Shown here: in pieces, positions 1 to 12,604 of the stretch | Layout of the letters: every line of letters starts with the position of its first letter | Position numbering within the stretch: position 1 is the stretch's first letter | Assembly: GCF_047496725.1 (NCBI RefSeq) | Contig: NC_132972.1 | Coordinates: forward strand, 6,812,001-6,876,000 | Direction: 5' to 3' | Origin: Anoplolepis gracilipes | Taxonomy: Eukaryota > Arthropoda > Insecta > Hymenoptera > Formicidae | Length of the DNA: 64,000 nucleotides | Position numbers and translations under genes: made by a program | The notes under the pieces: model-generated | What the model saw: the letters and a program-made list of their open reading frames with translations, nothing else | What the model was told of the DNA's origin: nothing | Database searches by the model: none

Positions 1-3000
1 TTGCGTAAGATACAGATTTTTGTGTATATATATATATATACATAAGGTTGAGAAACATAAATAAATATGAATTGACATTTGAATGACGATTGTCTGACAA
101 ACTCACTGACAAAAGCACGTAGGTATACAATATCTTTTCTCTCATTTGCGATCTTTTCATGGCCTTCTGTTTGACGGAAAATTATACTTGGCTACGACAA
201 ATGTTAGAGTCCGATACTCTCTTCTCCATCTATAAAGAGGCTGTTAACGAAGCGAGAGTTAATTGCACGATTGTGTTTCAGCGAGAAGCACAGTATTACG
301 CAGAAATACCCTCGTACTTTGCCCCGTAGTCGTTTATGAATTCATATTGTGAGCAGAACTCATAACGCAGATTCAAAAGCGACGAAAGCTCTTTTGATAT
401 ATTGATGCCTTTCGCGGCATTAAACGTATTCTTTATGCATAATGAGTGTTTTTATATGCTTATTACAGCCTTAATGCACGTTTTGCAAATAAATGTCTTT
501 CCTCCTAATGTCTTGGTGAATATTAAACCCTTAAAATCATTAAAATTAATTCGCATCTGTAAGGAAGATGTAAAAGGATATATTCGTTATTCGATATGAT
601 CCTTTTCCTTTTATGACCAAAAAGTTGCGCGCCCTATAGATATGTAAATGAATTTTTAAAATAGCAGGCAAGGCTTAGTATTGATCATTCGTTGACGAGA
701 AATCAATTACAAGCGCGTTTATATATGTGTGTATGAATAGTACGAGAGAATCGCAATATTTTTATATAAATATTACATTAATACTTATATTTTTTACGCG
801 CAATCATGAAATATAAAAGATATATCTTTTATTTATAATTTAAATATATATGCACATGCACATAAAACTGCAGAAAATTGAAATTCCGGAACTAAAAAAA
901 ATATGACAAAGCACCGAAAATTCATTTCACCGAAATATTATTTGAAAATGTCACTTTCAGAGATATTTGAGGCCATATCCAAAAAGTAGAATAAGAACAC
1001 AATTTCAGAAAACAGAACAAAAAGGAATGAATAATAGCCTGAAAAATTACAAAAGCGTCTATGAAACGTCTATGAATTCTAATTATAATTTAATTGACAT
1101 CATTGTCTCAGTTTAATTTCGATTTTCCGGCAATATGCCTATTTGCCCTTACAAACATTTCAGGAAAATATTATTTCAGAATGATGACCCCATGCGAATT
1201 TTTAAAAACGAATTGAAATACTTGCTTTTTGGAAACAATCCCTCGATTTTTCGGCACGCCCCGGAAGGTTCGTCGGAATATAACGTTTTCGACTGAACCG
1301 CGTTCTGCGGTGTTGCATGAAAACAGAAAGCTTAGAGCGAATATACATATATATATATATATGTATATATCGGGCAGCGATATATCTCGAGTGCGGCGCA
1401 GTTTTTCCGTCGCTTTTAATCCCACGTACCAGCGATGCTATTATTGCCTACAATTCAAGCACACGTTGACAGCCGGCAGTCGATTATTTTCCCCGTGGTG
1501 AAACACTGGTACCGCGATATTCCCGTAACCAGCGGGCGAAGCCCTCTCTTTCTCACGTTCGTTAAACACCATCCGAATTTATGCTTTATGCGATCTGACA
1601 ATGTAACGAGCGTGAGCGAAACTTTATCGAATTACAATCAGAATATCTCCCGCGGCTTCGTTGCTTTCGATTCGATTAAAATCGCCCGGAGCTTCTATTA
1701 TCAAGAACATTTTATTTGTTCGTGTTCCTTTTCTTTCGTTTTCTTTTTTTTTCTTTTTTTTTTTTTTTTTTCGGAAGCCGTAACTTGCCTCAAAGCACTT
1801 CTTTATTCAAAGGTAGTAAACAATTTTATATTTTACACTGATTCGTAAAATCTAAATTCTTTACAATAATTTTTCTCCAAAAGAGCACAGATCTTTGATT
1901 TCACCATGCATATTTATTCTGATTATTTTGTTATCAAGAATAATTGTTACGCATAGCGCATGAATAATTTTAAATGTAATTAGATCGCAACCTCTGCTCT
2001 CAATGTATTTAACTGCTTTCAACAATTCGGTATAATCTGAATCTCCAATATCGTACCAAGACCATCTTGCATTTGATAGATTCTTGGCGCGACAGTGTAC
2101 CTGAGATCGTTTCCGCATTAACGAGAGCAAACGTGTCAGGTTGATACTTTGGTGTGGTTTTCGTGATATATGGCGGTGATTGCGCGGTGAGGAATGGCGC
2201 GCTGAAATTCCAACGAAGTTTCGTTAACGATGCACCCACGATTAGGGGGTGGCCGACGCGCAAAGAGCGCAAAGTCATTCGAACAATCTCGCTTTACTGT
2301 TATCCTTTACGCTGGTTCTCCGTACCCGCACGTTCTCGAGAGACGTGATTTCACGATGCCGTATTTAACGACTCATCATGCATCAACCGAATTATCTCTT
2401 GTAAACGTTAACGTTAATAACCGACAAAATAATGGATAATATGCAGCTACATGATTTTTCGCCTTGCAAAATCTTGAGACACGCCGCTCATATCGCAGGA
2501 TAGGTGAAACAAATGAGACATTTTTTGTCGCATCGTCGTATCATTAAATATTATATAATAATGAATAGTTGTAAAAATTTTTCCAAACATATTCCCTTTC
2601 GCAAAATTACAAATTTTAGAATTACAAAGTTTAGAATTTTTATATTTATCTCGTGTGTGATTTCATTGATAACACACACATGCCATATACACATACACGT
2701 ATAAAAAACTCGATCTGCATTCATACATGTAATGCCGTATACTATGTAAGCCAGTCACGCAATGGTCGGCCGCACGCGTAACGAAGTAAAGAAAGGAAAC
2801 GTTTAATTAAAAAATTCCTGGAACAAATTGATTCGTTTCAGCGTGGTATTCTCGCAGTTGAATGGAACTATCCGATACGCGCCATTTCTACGTCGATCGA
2901 ATAGTTATGAACCTCTTGCTAAAAGCTGTCATATCGTTAAATTACCAGTATGCAATTTAGAACTTGCGGCTGTGAAAGTGCTATGAGGGTCTGTTCAGGG

Positions 3001-3258
3001 ATGTTGCGCGTCAATTTTTTTTCTGTCCTAATAAATTGCGGTTATAGCCAGAGGTAGGACATGTGCCGATATTGCATACGGTATCAGGGAGAGCGCATTC
3101 TTTCATCTCGTATAAAATAAACGAAGATGAAAAATGTAGATTTCAACCCTCTGATTGTCTAATTTCCCGCTGCACCTTTTTTTACTGTAACAATGCGAGA
3201 AAGCCACCGTACATTCTTCGAATCCAAGGACGAAGAGTGTATTATATTAGCGATCGTA

Positions 3259-3805
3259 GGGTAAACTCGGGGTAAGATGGCCATAGTTTTTCAAAATGCA
3301 AAAAAACATTCTTTTATTTTTGTTATTTTTTAATAACGTTTGACACATTATCTTCACTGAAGCCTAAATTACGTAATATTATTGAAATTAAAAGAAAAAT
3401 ATTTAATAGAAATTTCATATTCGCAAAATAGTACAACGTAAGCATTGGCCATCTTACGCAACTTTTAAGGAAAAGATGACCATAATATTTATAAAAAAAT
3501 AGTAAAAACGAAAATAAAAATTATAGGTCATACAACAATTTACATATCTTTATAATATGTCTAACGTCGATTACGATAGCTTGACTGTAATTTATTCGAC
3601 GTTATAACAGTTTTTAGTGGACGAATGAAAAACTTTGCAGGTAGTGAAAAGTAAAAATATGATATAAGATTCACAATATCGTTATTTCGAACAAATGTAT
3701 GTACGTAAACTACTGTCGATTATCTTTGATAATGACTAAAAAAGCGCATAATGTAGCGATTATAGAAAAAATTACAGCCTATGGCCAACATACCCTAAAA
3801 TACCC
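3259..3805 (+). mobile_element. MITE family 1, copy 1
   Basis: Terminal inverted repeats begin GGGTAAACTCGGGGTAAG at the left and end ...ATACCCTAAAATACCC at the right, flanked by TA on both sides (3257-3258 and 3806-3807), the target duplication typical of Tc1/mariner-type elements. The interior is non-coding and AT-rich. It shares a common core with copies at 12816, 16214 and 30253, including a GATTACGATAGCTT stretch. The right end carries an extra repeat of the TACCCTA unit. No transposase is encoded. Confidence 0.8.
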
Positions 3806-5599
3806 TATATAAAAAACAAGTCTATTTCACCCGCTGATTGCAGAGAGAGACGCAAAATTCATATTGCGACATTGCGGTGTAAGGTTCGTGAACGAGGTTC
3901 GTGAACATTGCCAAACACGCATATACGCATATATTATATACGCACAGAAGGGTAGTTTCGATCGTGTGGTTCGCACGCGTGCGCGCGTACACGACGGGTG
4001 CTCGAGATAAATGAAATTCATAAGAGGGTATTCTTGAGACGCGGGACTTTGCCGTGCCGGGTGGGCGATAGTTTTGCCCAAGACGAAGCGAGAGAGAAGC
4101 CCGCCGGAGTTAGTGTGGGGGTCAGGGGGGACTTGTGCAACAAGTGACGTTATTAGGTTGGCGCCGGAGGGTTGCAAGGGAGGGAACGGAGCGAATCATA
4201 ATGCATAACTCTTGCCCGTCCTTGTCTTACCGCTCGCGTGCGCGCGCGCGTGCGGCCATTCAACTTCTGCGGAATTGCTCGTGCCAGCTTAAACCGAATT
4301 ACTCCCCGAAGACCGGAAATTAGAAGATACTCCAAGAACTTTACGCCAACGATTTTCTTTTCTTTTTTTTCTAAAATTAAGCCGTTTCAATAAGACTTGG
4401 AATTTTTTACTTTGATTCAAATAAATATATTTTAAATTGATATATCAGAAATTGAAAGAGCTTTTATTGAATTAAGCTGGGGAAAAGGGTCCGAACAAAC
4501 CCTGTGTTCGACTTGTAAGAAATCTTTAGTTTGATAAAAATTGAATCGGGGAGACAAATGGTAAAGTTTTCCCACTTCTCTTTCTCCCTGGGGTTTTCGA
4601 TAAGAAATTCTACAATCCCCCACAGTCGCTCTCACACATATCGCCTATCTTAATCTTCTTGACAAGCTCATCTTATGATATCGAACGGTGAATTTCAAAA
4701 GCTCGTTTGTGCCCGGATCGGTGCCAAGTTACGTCGAGCTCATTCGTCCTTGTCGCCCGATACGGTAATCGACCGGGCCGCGCGAAGACGTGCCCCGTCC
4801 TAGAAAACTAAATTTCCATTCTCTCGTTTCACGATGCCTGACGCGAACCGCGAAAAGAGACCGTCACCGACGGCCGTGGTAGACAAAGAGACTTTATTAC
4901 GCCAAGGAGAACGATGGAAATTGAGAACGGCGAGGACGGAGATTGGCAAGGACGCCGGGTGTTCTCGTTGGCATCGAATGGCAAAGACGACTACCTTATA
5001 TCCGCGCAACTTGGATTATTACCGCTCAAGATGGTTATATCCCCGCGCGTCTCTCCTTTCTTTTTCCTACAATGGATTAAAATGTATATTAAAATGTATA
5101 TATCCGCTAATCGCGTGCATTGTCTGATTTTTTTATCAGACTTACCAACGTGTTCGTTATAACATTGAGTTTACTTTAATTTCTACTTTCTTCGCTCTCT
5201 TTCTGCAGTTTTAATCTTAGAACGAGACAAAGAATCGACTAAAGTAAGATTGAAGTTAATATTTGCTACTTAAGAAGTCATGTTTTTCTTTCCTTCCATT
5301 CCTTTTCATGACTTTCAAGTTTTAACTTGAGCGCAGCGATAGCGATTGAAGTATGAATCTAGAAAGACAGCTGTGAGATGAAAGTATGTGTATATAAGAC
5401 CCTGCGCCGATACATTTACTGCTAAACATTGTAAAAAGTTCTCCATCTCATCTGACAATGAGTACATAAAGCAGAAGCTTTTAAACCTGAAGAAAATCTT
5501 AAAGATATATACCTGGTATGATTGAGGAGTATCCTACACACGTAACATGTAACATACCGGTATAAACGCAACAATAAGGGTGAAAAAAGAAAAAGAAAA

Positions 5600-6260
5600 A
5601 AAAAGAATAAAAAAAGAGAAAAAGAAGTTCCAATGGACGACAGAACCGCCGTCGTGTCGTCAAGCCGGTCGTTCTTTTTCCGCCTCGCGACCCCCTCTGT
5701 CTCACGGCACTTGATTTCCGTCTTTCCCATTTTCCTCTTTCGCTCCGTATCTCCCTCCGTCCCTCCCTCCTCGCCCCTCACTCTCGTCTTCACCCCGAGT
5801 CCGCCATTTTTGTTTGTGTTTCGCGGCGATCGTGGACCGGAAACGGATGTCCGCACCGTGAAAAATGGCCGCCGTTGTGCTTCCGGAATGTTCCCTCTCT
5901 CTCTCTCTCTCTTTCCCTTCATCCTCCGATATATCCCCTCTGCCGCCCCGAATCCTATATCCAACCCGTCGACGAAACGCGTTTTATATCTGACCGTCCT
6001 TTGCCGTCCGTTCTATCTTTCTGCTTTTTTACCATTGTTCTGGTCGACTTTGGCCATCGACCCGCGAACGAGCCATTTGACGCAACGCGCTACATGTGTT
6101 CCTGACGTCGCGCAAACCAAGCGTTTTATCATAATTCCACGCGCGCACGTGTACGTTCGCGTGTATGTATATGAGAGCTGTCCAGTCGCGCATGTGATTA
6201 TAGTAATTGTCTCTCGACACTTTCGCGCGACCTGCGCATTCCCGCGCGACGAGAGAGAGA
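5600..6260 (+). promoter_or_regulatory. possible CpG-rich promoter region upstream of the first coding exon
   Basis: This stretch is C/G- and CpG-rich against an AT-rich background. It carries CGCCATTTTTG near 5802 and AAAATGGCCGCC near 5861, which resemble the ATGGC-type elements often found at TATA-less start sites. It lies 0.4-1.1 kb before the proposed first coding exon, whose 5' edge looks like a splice acceptor, so an untranslated leader exon could start here. Other CpG-rich patches exist at 7.5-8.6, 14.8-15.5 and 36.2-37.2 kb, so the call is weak. Confidence 0.2.
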
Positions 6261-6633
6261 GAGAGAGAGACACGAGAAACACTTTGAACATTGTATGTTA
6301 AACTTATCGTAAACAGACAAAATTAAGATACTGTAGTTTCATTATATGTAATTCGTATACTCGTATGACTACTATGTGAAATTTTTTTATGCGATAATTG
6401 TGATTATTTTTTTTTATTATATATTTAAATTAAATGAAAAATGAAGCGATTAACTGAAAGCAAAATCCTGTCTGCTTGGAAAGCGCGCACATAACATTAG
6501 TGGATTAGATGCCATTTGCTTAATCTCTTTTTAGTTTTACGCTTCAATTCAATTATTCGCTCCCGATCAATTACCGGAAACTCTGGATTAAGAGCTTATC
6601 TCTTTAATCTTTTCGCTGCATACTTTGTTTCAG

Positions 6634-6690
6634 GAGAGTTTCAAGAATGTGTTGAGCTGATTACATCTAGACTACACAAGGGTTTCGGGA
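6634..6690 (+). other. candidate 5' UTR part of the first coding exon
   Basis: A good splice acceptor (pyrimidine-rich, ending TTTCAG at 6628-6633) precedes this stretch. An in-frame TGA stop lies at 6658-6660, so translation cannot start further upstream. This implies an untranslated leader exon upstream, not located. Confidence 0.4.
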
Positions 6691-6724
6691 ATGGAGTCGA
6701 CATTATTGCTGCTCCTACTGATCG
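6691..6724 (+). CDS. Dscam-like: exon 1: start codon and signal peptide of the Dscam-family protein
   Basis: ATG in the context GGGAATGG opens MESTLLLLLLI, a hydrophobic run ending one base into a glycine codon at a consensus GTAAGT donor. The phase (1) fits exon 2, 23 kb downstream, which completes the signal peptide as G-C-S-E-K-F-A-L-G ahead of the first Ig domain. The hydrophobic core is short. The assignment is inferred from phase, the upstream stop, the Kozak-like context and signal character; a transcript would settle it. Confidence 0.6.
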
Positions 6725-9700
6725 GTAAGTTAACGTTAACATAAAAACCCGCAAGCAATTACGATAGACATGTCGGCGTTCTTGAATGTTGATTATTAGG
6801 GTCATTAGCGTAAGATCTGGAGTTATGAATGGGGACTTTGAAGCAGAGACTATATTTAAAAGTTTCGTTCCCAAAACTTTAGTAGCTAGTCACACTCATT
6901 ATAAACTTCAGGGTCTGGCAACACTCCCCCTTTGCGACAATAAGTTATTCCGCAATGTTGTGGAAATACTTGTCAAGTTAAAAAATGGTTCACACATAAA
7001 TTATTGTCGGAAAATTTTTCTCGATCTTACTTTATTTCACTTAATTGTACTGCCTCGCATAATCGGATAAAAGAAATTAAATTTGTCCGCGATATTAATG
7101 AAAACGTAGAAGTCACAGTTTGTTCATTCAATGAGTATTTGACGAATTGTTCAGTGAATTGTTCAGTTGTGACAAAACTCTTTCTTCACTCAATAATATG
7201 AAGTATATAGAAAAGAAAATGCCTCTTCTATATACACCGTGGGCAAATGGAAACTTGATATCTTTTAAGAATCGGACAAAGTTTTTAGAAGATACAATTT
7301 CAACATGCAAAGTAGGTCGATGAGACACAAAAACGACGTTAAGTTTTCGAATGCATTTCTTGCATCTCCGCATTTTTACCAATATTCTCACGGCTCTCTT
7401 TTCACGAACAGTGTACGCGAGTGTAGAATAGACGGAATAAAATTCGCAGTCTCCACCGAAGCGCGAACGTTCGGGGAAAGTGACTCCGATTTGACGCTTC
7501 GTGAACTTGCAGAATAACCCGTCTCCAGTCGATCGTAGAGAGGAAGGCGAAAAACGCGTCCGTTTCGCGGCGAAGCATCTACGTCGCGCCCACCACCACG
7601 CTCCGTCCACGGTCGATGACCACGTGGAAGGTAGGAGCGAGGACGAATGCGCGAGAGCGGGAGCGAGAAAAAAAATAGAGAGGAGGAAAAAAGAAAGGAG
7701 GAGTACGTTTGGTTTGGCAGCGGGCGGTGGGCGTCGAACTCGGGACATCGCGCGCGGATGACGAGTAATCGATCACGAGCACTCTGCCAACACTACGTGG
7801 CGAAGAGCACATGGTGGTTCTCATCCGGCACCCGGGATGGAAAACTCGGCGCGCGCCAACTCGTTGCGGCGAAACGTCCATCTACCCTTAGTCTCCAAAT
7901 TGTTCCCGAACGGAAAAAAAAGAAAAAAAAAAACCGTAAGAAAGAAGAGATGGAAAATGGACAAACGAGACCGGGCGGGGGGGCGGGGGGGAGGGGGGAG
8001 TGAGGGAATTTGCGCGCCCGAGTCTCCGACACTTCGGAAAGACGCTATCGAAAGTTGTTGTGTCGTCGTCGACACAAAGATAATTCCATTGCGTATGATA
8101 CCAGCGCGGTTCTTCCGCGACGATAGTTCGAGACGCGTCGAGATCTCGCGTGTGACACACGTCGGGAATTAATTTCGCCGAAATTGAATATCTCGGCCGG
8201 ATATATCAACATTGTCGCGACAAATCGCGAAGAAGAGCCGCATCCGGTAGCTGTCGCGCAAATCCCCGAGCATAGCTGAGAGCCATGCGCCGGAGATATT
8301 TGCGGACGAGTTCGTAATGCTTTCGCGAAAAATACAGAAACCCCCGGCTGGCAACCCGACCCCCCCCCTCTCCCCCCGCACTCGGTTACCCCGGCCGTCC
8401 CTGTATCGATTTCTGTCCGATGGAGTATCGCGATACTCGCCCTCTCACCACCTCTCGCGCTCCTCTCCATCCCCGATCGCCTCTCTTTGTGACTCGTCCT
8501 CTTCACCGCTCCCCTAACCCCTTTCTCCTCTTACCCTCTCGTTCAATCCCTCTCTCGCTTCCTCTGATGTCCGCGTGTCCCTGTATCGCGATTTTCAATA
8601 CCGTGCCGCACACGTGAAGCAAAGGTGGACGAGGGCGAGATGGATCATTACTTTTACGTTGAGAATTTCTTCTCTGACACCTCACGTATTATCCCTTTTT
8701 GATTCTATCTCATAATGGAAATTTGGAAAAATTAAAAAAAAGAAAAAAAGAAAAACGAATCTTGGAAAATTTAATACCACGGATAACGCAATTAAAGTAA
8801 TTTTAATCAAATTATGTTTGGAGGATTTAATTTGAAAGATTTCATTTGAATCATAATGTAAATGTTGCCGATGATTTCAGGCAAACGCGAATCAATCTTA
8901 TACAGTAATAATCAAATGTTATTACTGGATAGAAGTGCCATGTAACAATGTAATGATAATACGCAACGGATAACAATATGAGAATGAACTAGAATCTATA
9001 GATCGCGCAAAAGTACATAATATACGATAGGCATATGTATGCATAAATGTGCATACGAGAGGGCCTCTCACATCATTCATTTATCAGTGCATCCGGAATC
9101 GCGCGTTTGCCGCGCCGGTTAAATGAAATTATTTATCTCGATGTGAAAGCTACGTTCGGTGAGCCGAGCAGGATGGATAGGCAACATGGATGACATGGTC
9201 TTGATTTTTGTTTTATCGTTGAAAGATACAACGGTCGCTATAACACATACCTGCATCGGCCAATAGGTTCGCTTTGGGGTCATCGGTGACTGGCCGAAAT
9301 TTCATCGTAATGGATCAAATAAATGGTGACGAATAACAGTCTGGTTTTGCTATGGATTGACGTACATAAAAATGTAATATTTTTTTCTTCTTTTTTAAAT
9401 GAAAAAAAAATATATCAAAGGCAACTGTTTTTGACGATATATCAAATCGAATATAGAAATGGAATGGAATATAGAATTAAATATAGGGCAATATTAGAGA
9501 AAAGCTTTATACAAAAATATAAAACGGATGTGAGGAGGAACTTGTGTAGTGAATCTTTTGAGAAACTAGGTATTAATATCAGCAACGATAATTCTGTCAA
9601 ATTATACATGTCTCTGTAAATAGGTTGAGCGATCTCTATCCGATGTATATAATAATAACTTTATCGACAGTTTATTTTATCAGTACTCGTAGAAATTGTG

Positions 9701-12108
9701 CCAATGATAATTCCTGACAAACAAAAAAAAACTCTTATATCCATCGTAGCTTCAAAATTTTTATTTCTATTATCCCTTGAAATTGCTTTTCTCTTTCTTT
9801 ATCCTTTCTTTTTCTTCATTCTGGTATATGTACGTTATATGAGTCGTCGTTACAGAGCGTTGAGGATTAAATTTATCACGAATCCGGAAACCTGATGAAA
9901 AACCGCGGAATTTTTCGCGAACATTATATTAAACCCATTATGCGAGAAAATTTCTGTTCCTCTTGGCTGCAGTACGTCACTAATATTTTTCATATTATTT
10001 ACACAAACGCTGTCTATCACAGGATGGAAAAATCATCATGCGGCATGAGATATATGGTCGACTCTCATCGCTCGAAAGAGACATATGAAAAAAAAAGAGG
10101 AAAAAAAAACATGTCAAATGGTTTTTCAACGCATCTAGTTACGTGGTAAAAGCGTACCGAGCGGGTTGCATTTTGACCATTCGATTTCGACAAAATCGAT
10201 TTCGGAGCAGCAACGGTCGCGCCATCGGGCATCGGCCATCGGCCATCGTACCGCATCATCAGTGACGTTGGGATTTTAGCGGGTTGCGAAGAGTGCCGCA
10301 GGGCGAGTTGCCAGGGGCACTAAAATATGCGCTTAATATTTACTCCAAACCACATGGCGAAACGTATGGCTGCCAAGCATAACAAATTCCATTATTAAAG
10401 ACACTGACGATCGAATAGCGCTTTCAGTAAGGATATTGGCAGCGTATAACGTCACGGTGGTTGAAAGCTTGGAGAAGAAAAATGCATCGATAAAGAATTG
10501 CCCAAGATTTTTGTCAATTTTTGTGCTTAATCTTGCAAAGAAATTATTTGTTGTAAAAAATAAGATTATAATTATTAATTTTACCAATTATAATTTTTAA
10601 CTATGCATATATATATATATATATATGTATATAAAGTGATTATTTATAAAAATAATATAATTTATTTCTTTAATAATATTTTAAGCATAAATATATAATA
10701 TAAACAATATCTCTTTTCAAGATGTAAAAAATATTGACTATATTATTCATCAATATACTCTTTGATTGGTCATTTATCGATGCATCTATCTCCCAGTTAT
10801 TCGATTCATACGAACCGCTAAGCGAATTGCTATTTGATCGTGAAAATCGATACGAGGGATGATGTCATCAATATGAGATCACCACCCATAGGATATGATA
10901 ATCGAATGGCGAAGCTGAACTATAGAAATGAAATTTTGACACGTGTAAATATTACTACGGCAGTACCAATACACATTTTCATTTATTCAACTTGTAGAGG
11001 GTGGAAGGAGAAAACGCTCCGCTATTTAAACGTAAAAATTAGTTGATGAAAATAATTATGTGACATCACTATGAATAATTAAATCTCAAACTACAATAAC
11101 ATGCTATGTATTACTAACAACACAACAAAATAATAGAATTTATATAGAAATTAAATCTTGCCAAGTCAAAAGCTCGCATATTTATTTAAATAATTGCAAT
11201 TGATTCAAATTGTCCAAAACTCGTTATTATAATTTCTAAAATTATCCAATATTTATTTTTAATGAAAATTGTGTGTATTGTTAGTTGGCGTATTTTTTCT
11301 CGAATATATACAATATACAACAATTTCCAAATATATACAATATATATGTGTACAAGATATATAGTTAAAAGATATACATATTTATCATTATTTAATACCT
11401 TTATTATATTGTATTTAATACAGTTACGTATACATATACTGAGAGATTGCATTTTAGGTAGCTATTTTATAAAGCTGCGTATCAATTCTGATATACACGA
11501 CGGGGTAAAATCATATTTCTGCTTTGAATATATATCGCGGATATTGACGTGAATATGTGTGTATTAACGTATTATAATTTGTATGAGGATAATTATATCG
11601 AAAACGCTTATTTTGCGACATCACGTTTAAGTTTCGTAAAATAGAAAGAGAAAATATTCGCATTGAACAAAATATGAAATGTATGAGAAAATTAGCTTCT
11701 ATTTATATTCTCTTTTGATTCGCACGCGAGACATCTCGACGTATCGATTATCTCCCCTCAATATAGGTATTGTACGTGGAGGTAATTACTACGAATGGAG
11801 CAATGCTCGGTATCTTCTGATACCGATCGATATTTATTCGATTACAATTCGCGTACCGCGCTGAAAACTAATTTCACGCGTGGCATTACTATTACGTTGA
11901 TTTGATTTCGATTTTTCCTTGCCGTGATTTCCCACATTTTTTTCCCTTCTATTTTCCGGCACAAATCGCGTTACTCGCATTCATGAGCTTTTGCACACCG
12001 TTGTTTTAAATCTCCGGAAAAGCAGTATATCTAGTTTACTAAATTCTCGTTTCGTTTGCGGCGGGAAATGAATTTTTATGAAGTAAAAATTGTTTTCGAA
12101 ATACAAAA

Positions 12109-12160
<52 letters not shown>

Positions 12161-12546
12161 ATACATATATATTTGTGTTTCGGAAACAATTTTTCTTCGT
12201 AAAAATTCATTACCTGCGGCAAACGAAACGAGCATTCGCGTATTTTCTCATAGAAAAATCGACGAATCTCTTTAAAATTGAAACTTGCTTTGCAATTGAA
12301 ATAATTTTTCATGTCAAAAAAAAAATCATCCTCTTTCTCGATTAAAGTGTCATTAGTTAAATATTTTTAACTCATCGGTCGATTAATATATATTTAAAGA
12401 AGCTAAGTCATCGTAAAATATCACATCAAGATTGACAAATTTTCCAGTAAAAGAAGCCAAAGAAAAAAAATGTATCATCTTAATCTCTGTGGAACCGGCA
12501 TAAATCCGAGAAGGGTTAATGATTTTCTAGGTTCGACACATGTATA

Positions 12547-12604
<58 letters not shown>

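Larger units (their letters stand above)
1..6633. other. upstream region, no supported gene
   Basis: No open frame here shows a recognisable domain or a splice-linked series. The contents are short microsatellites (about 1343-1362), poly-T at 1745-1772, one MITE copy (3259-3805) and a CpG-rich stretch at 5.6-6.3 kb. Open frames at 5422-6301 are translations of C/T-rich and simple sequence. Confidence 0.6.

Noticed and set aside
5422..6301. Long open frames on both strands (180 and 222 codons)
   Set aside because: They run through C/T-rich and AG-rich simple sequence, overlap each other on opposite strands and show no domain; the composition explains the openness.
7722..7800. tRNA-like or SINE-like stretch on the minus strand (TTGGCAGAGTGCTCG and GAGTTCGACGCC resemble A and B boxes)
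   Set aside because: The T-stem around TTCGACG cannot pair and no acceptor stem was found; only one copy seen.
7120..8510. Several overlapping frames of 100-206 codons in a GC-rich patch
   Set aside because: High CpG and low-complexity G/A runs remove stops on both strands. No start context, splice pattern or motif supports a gene.
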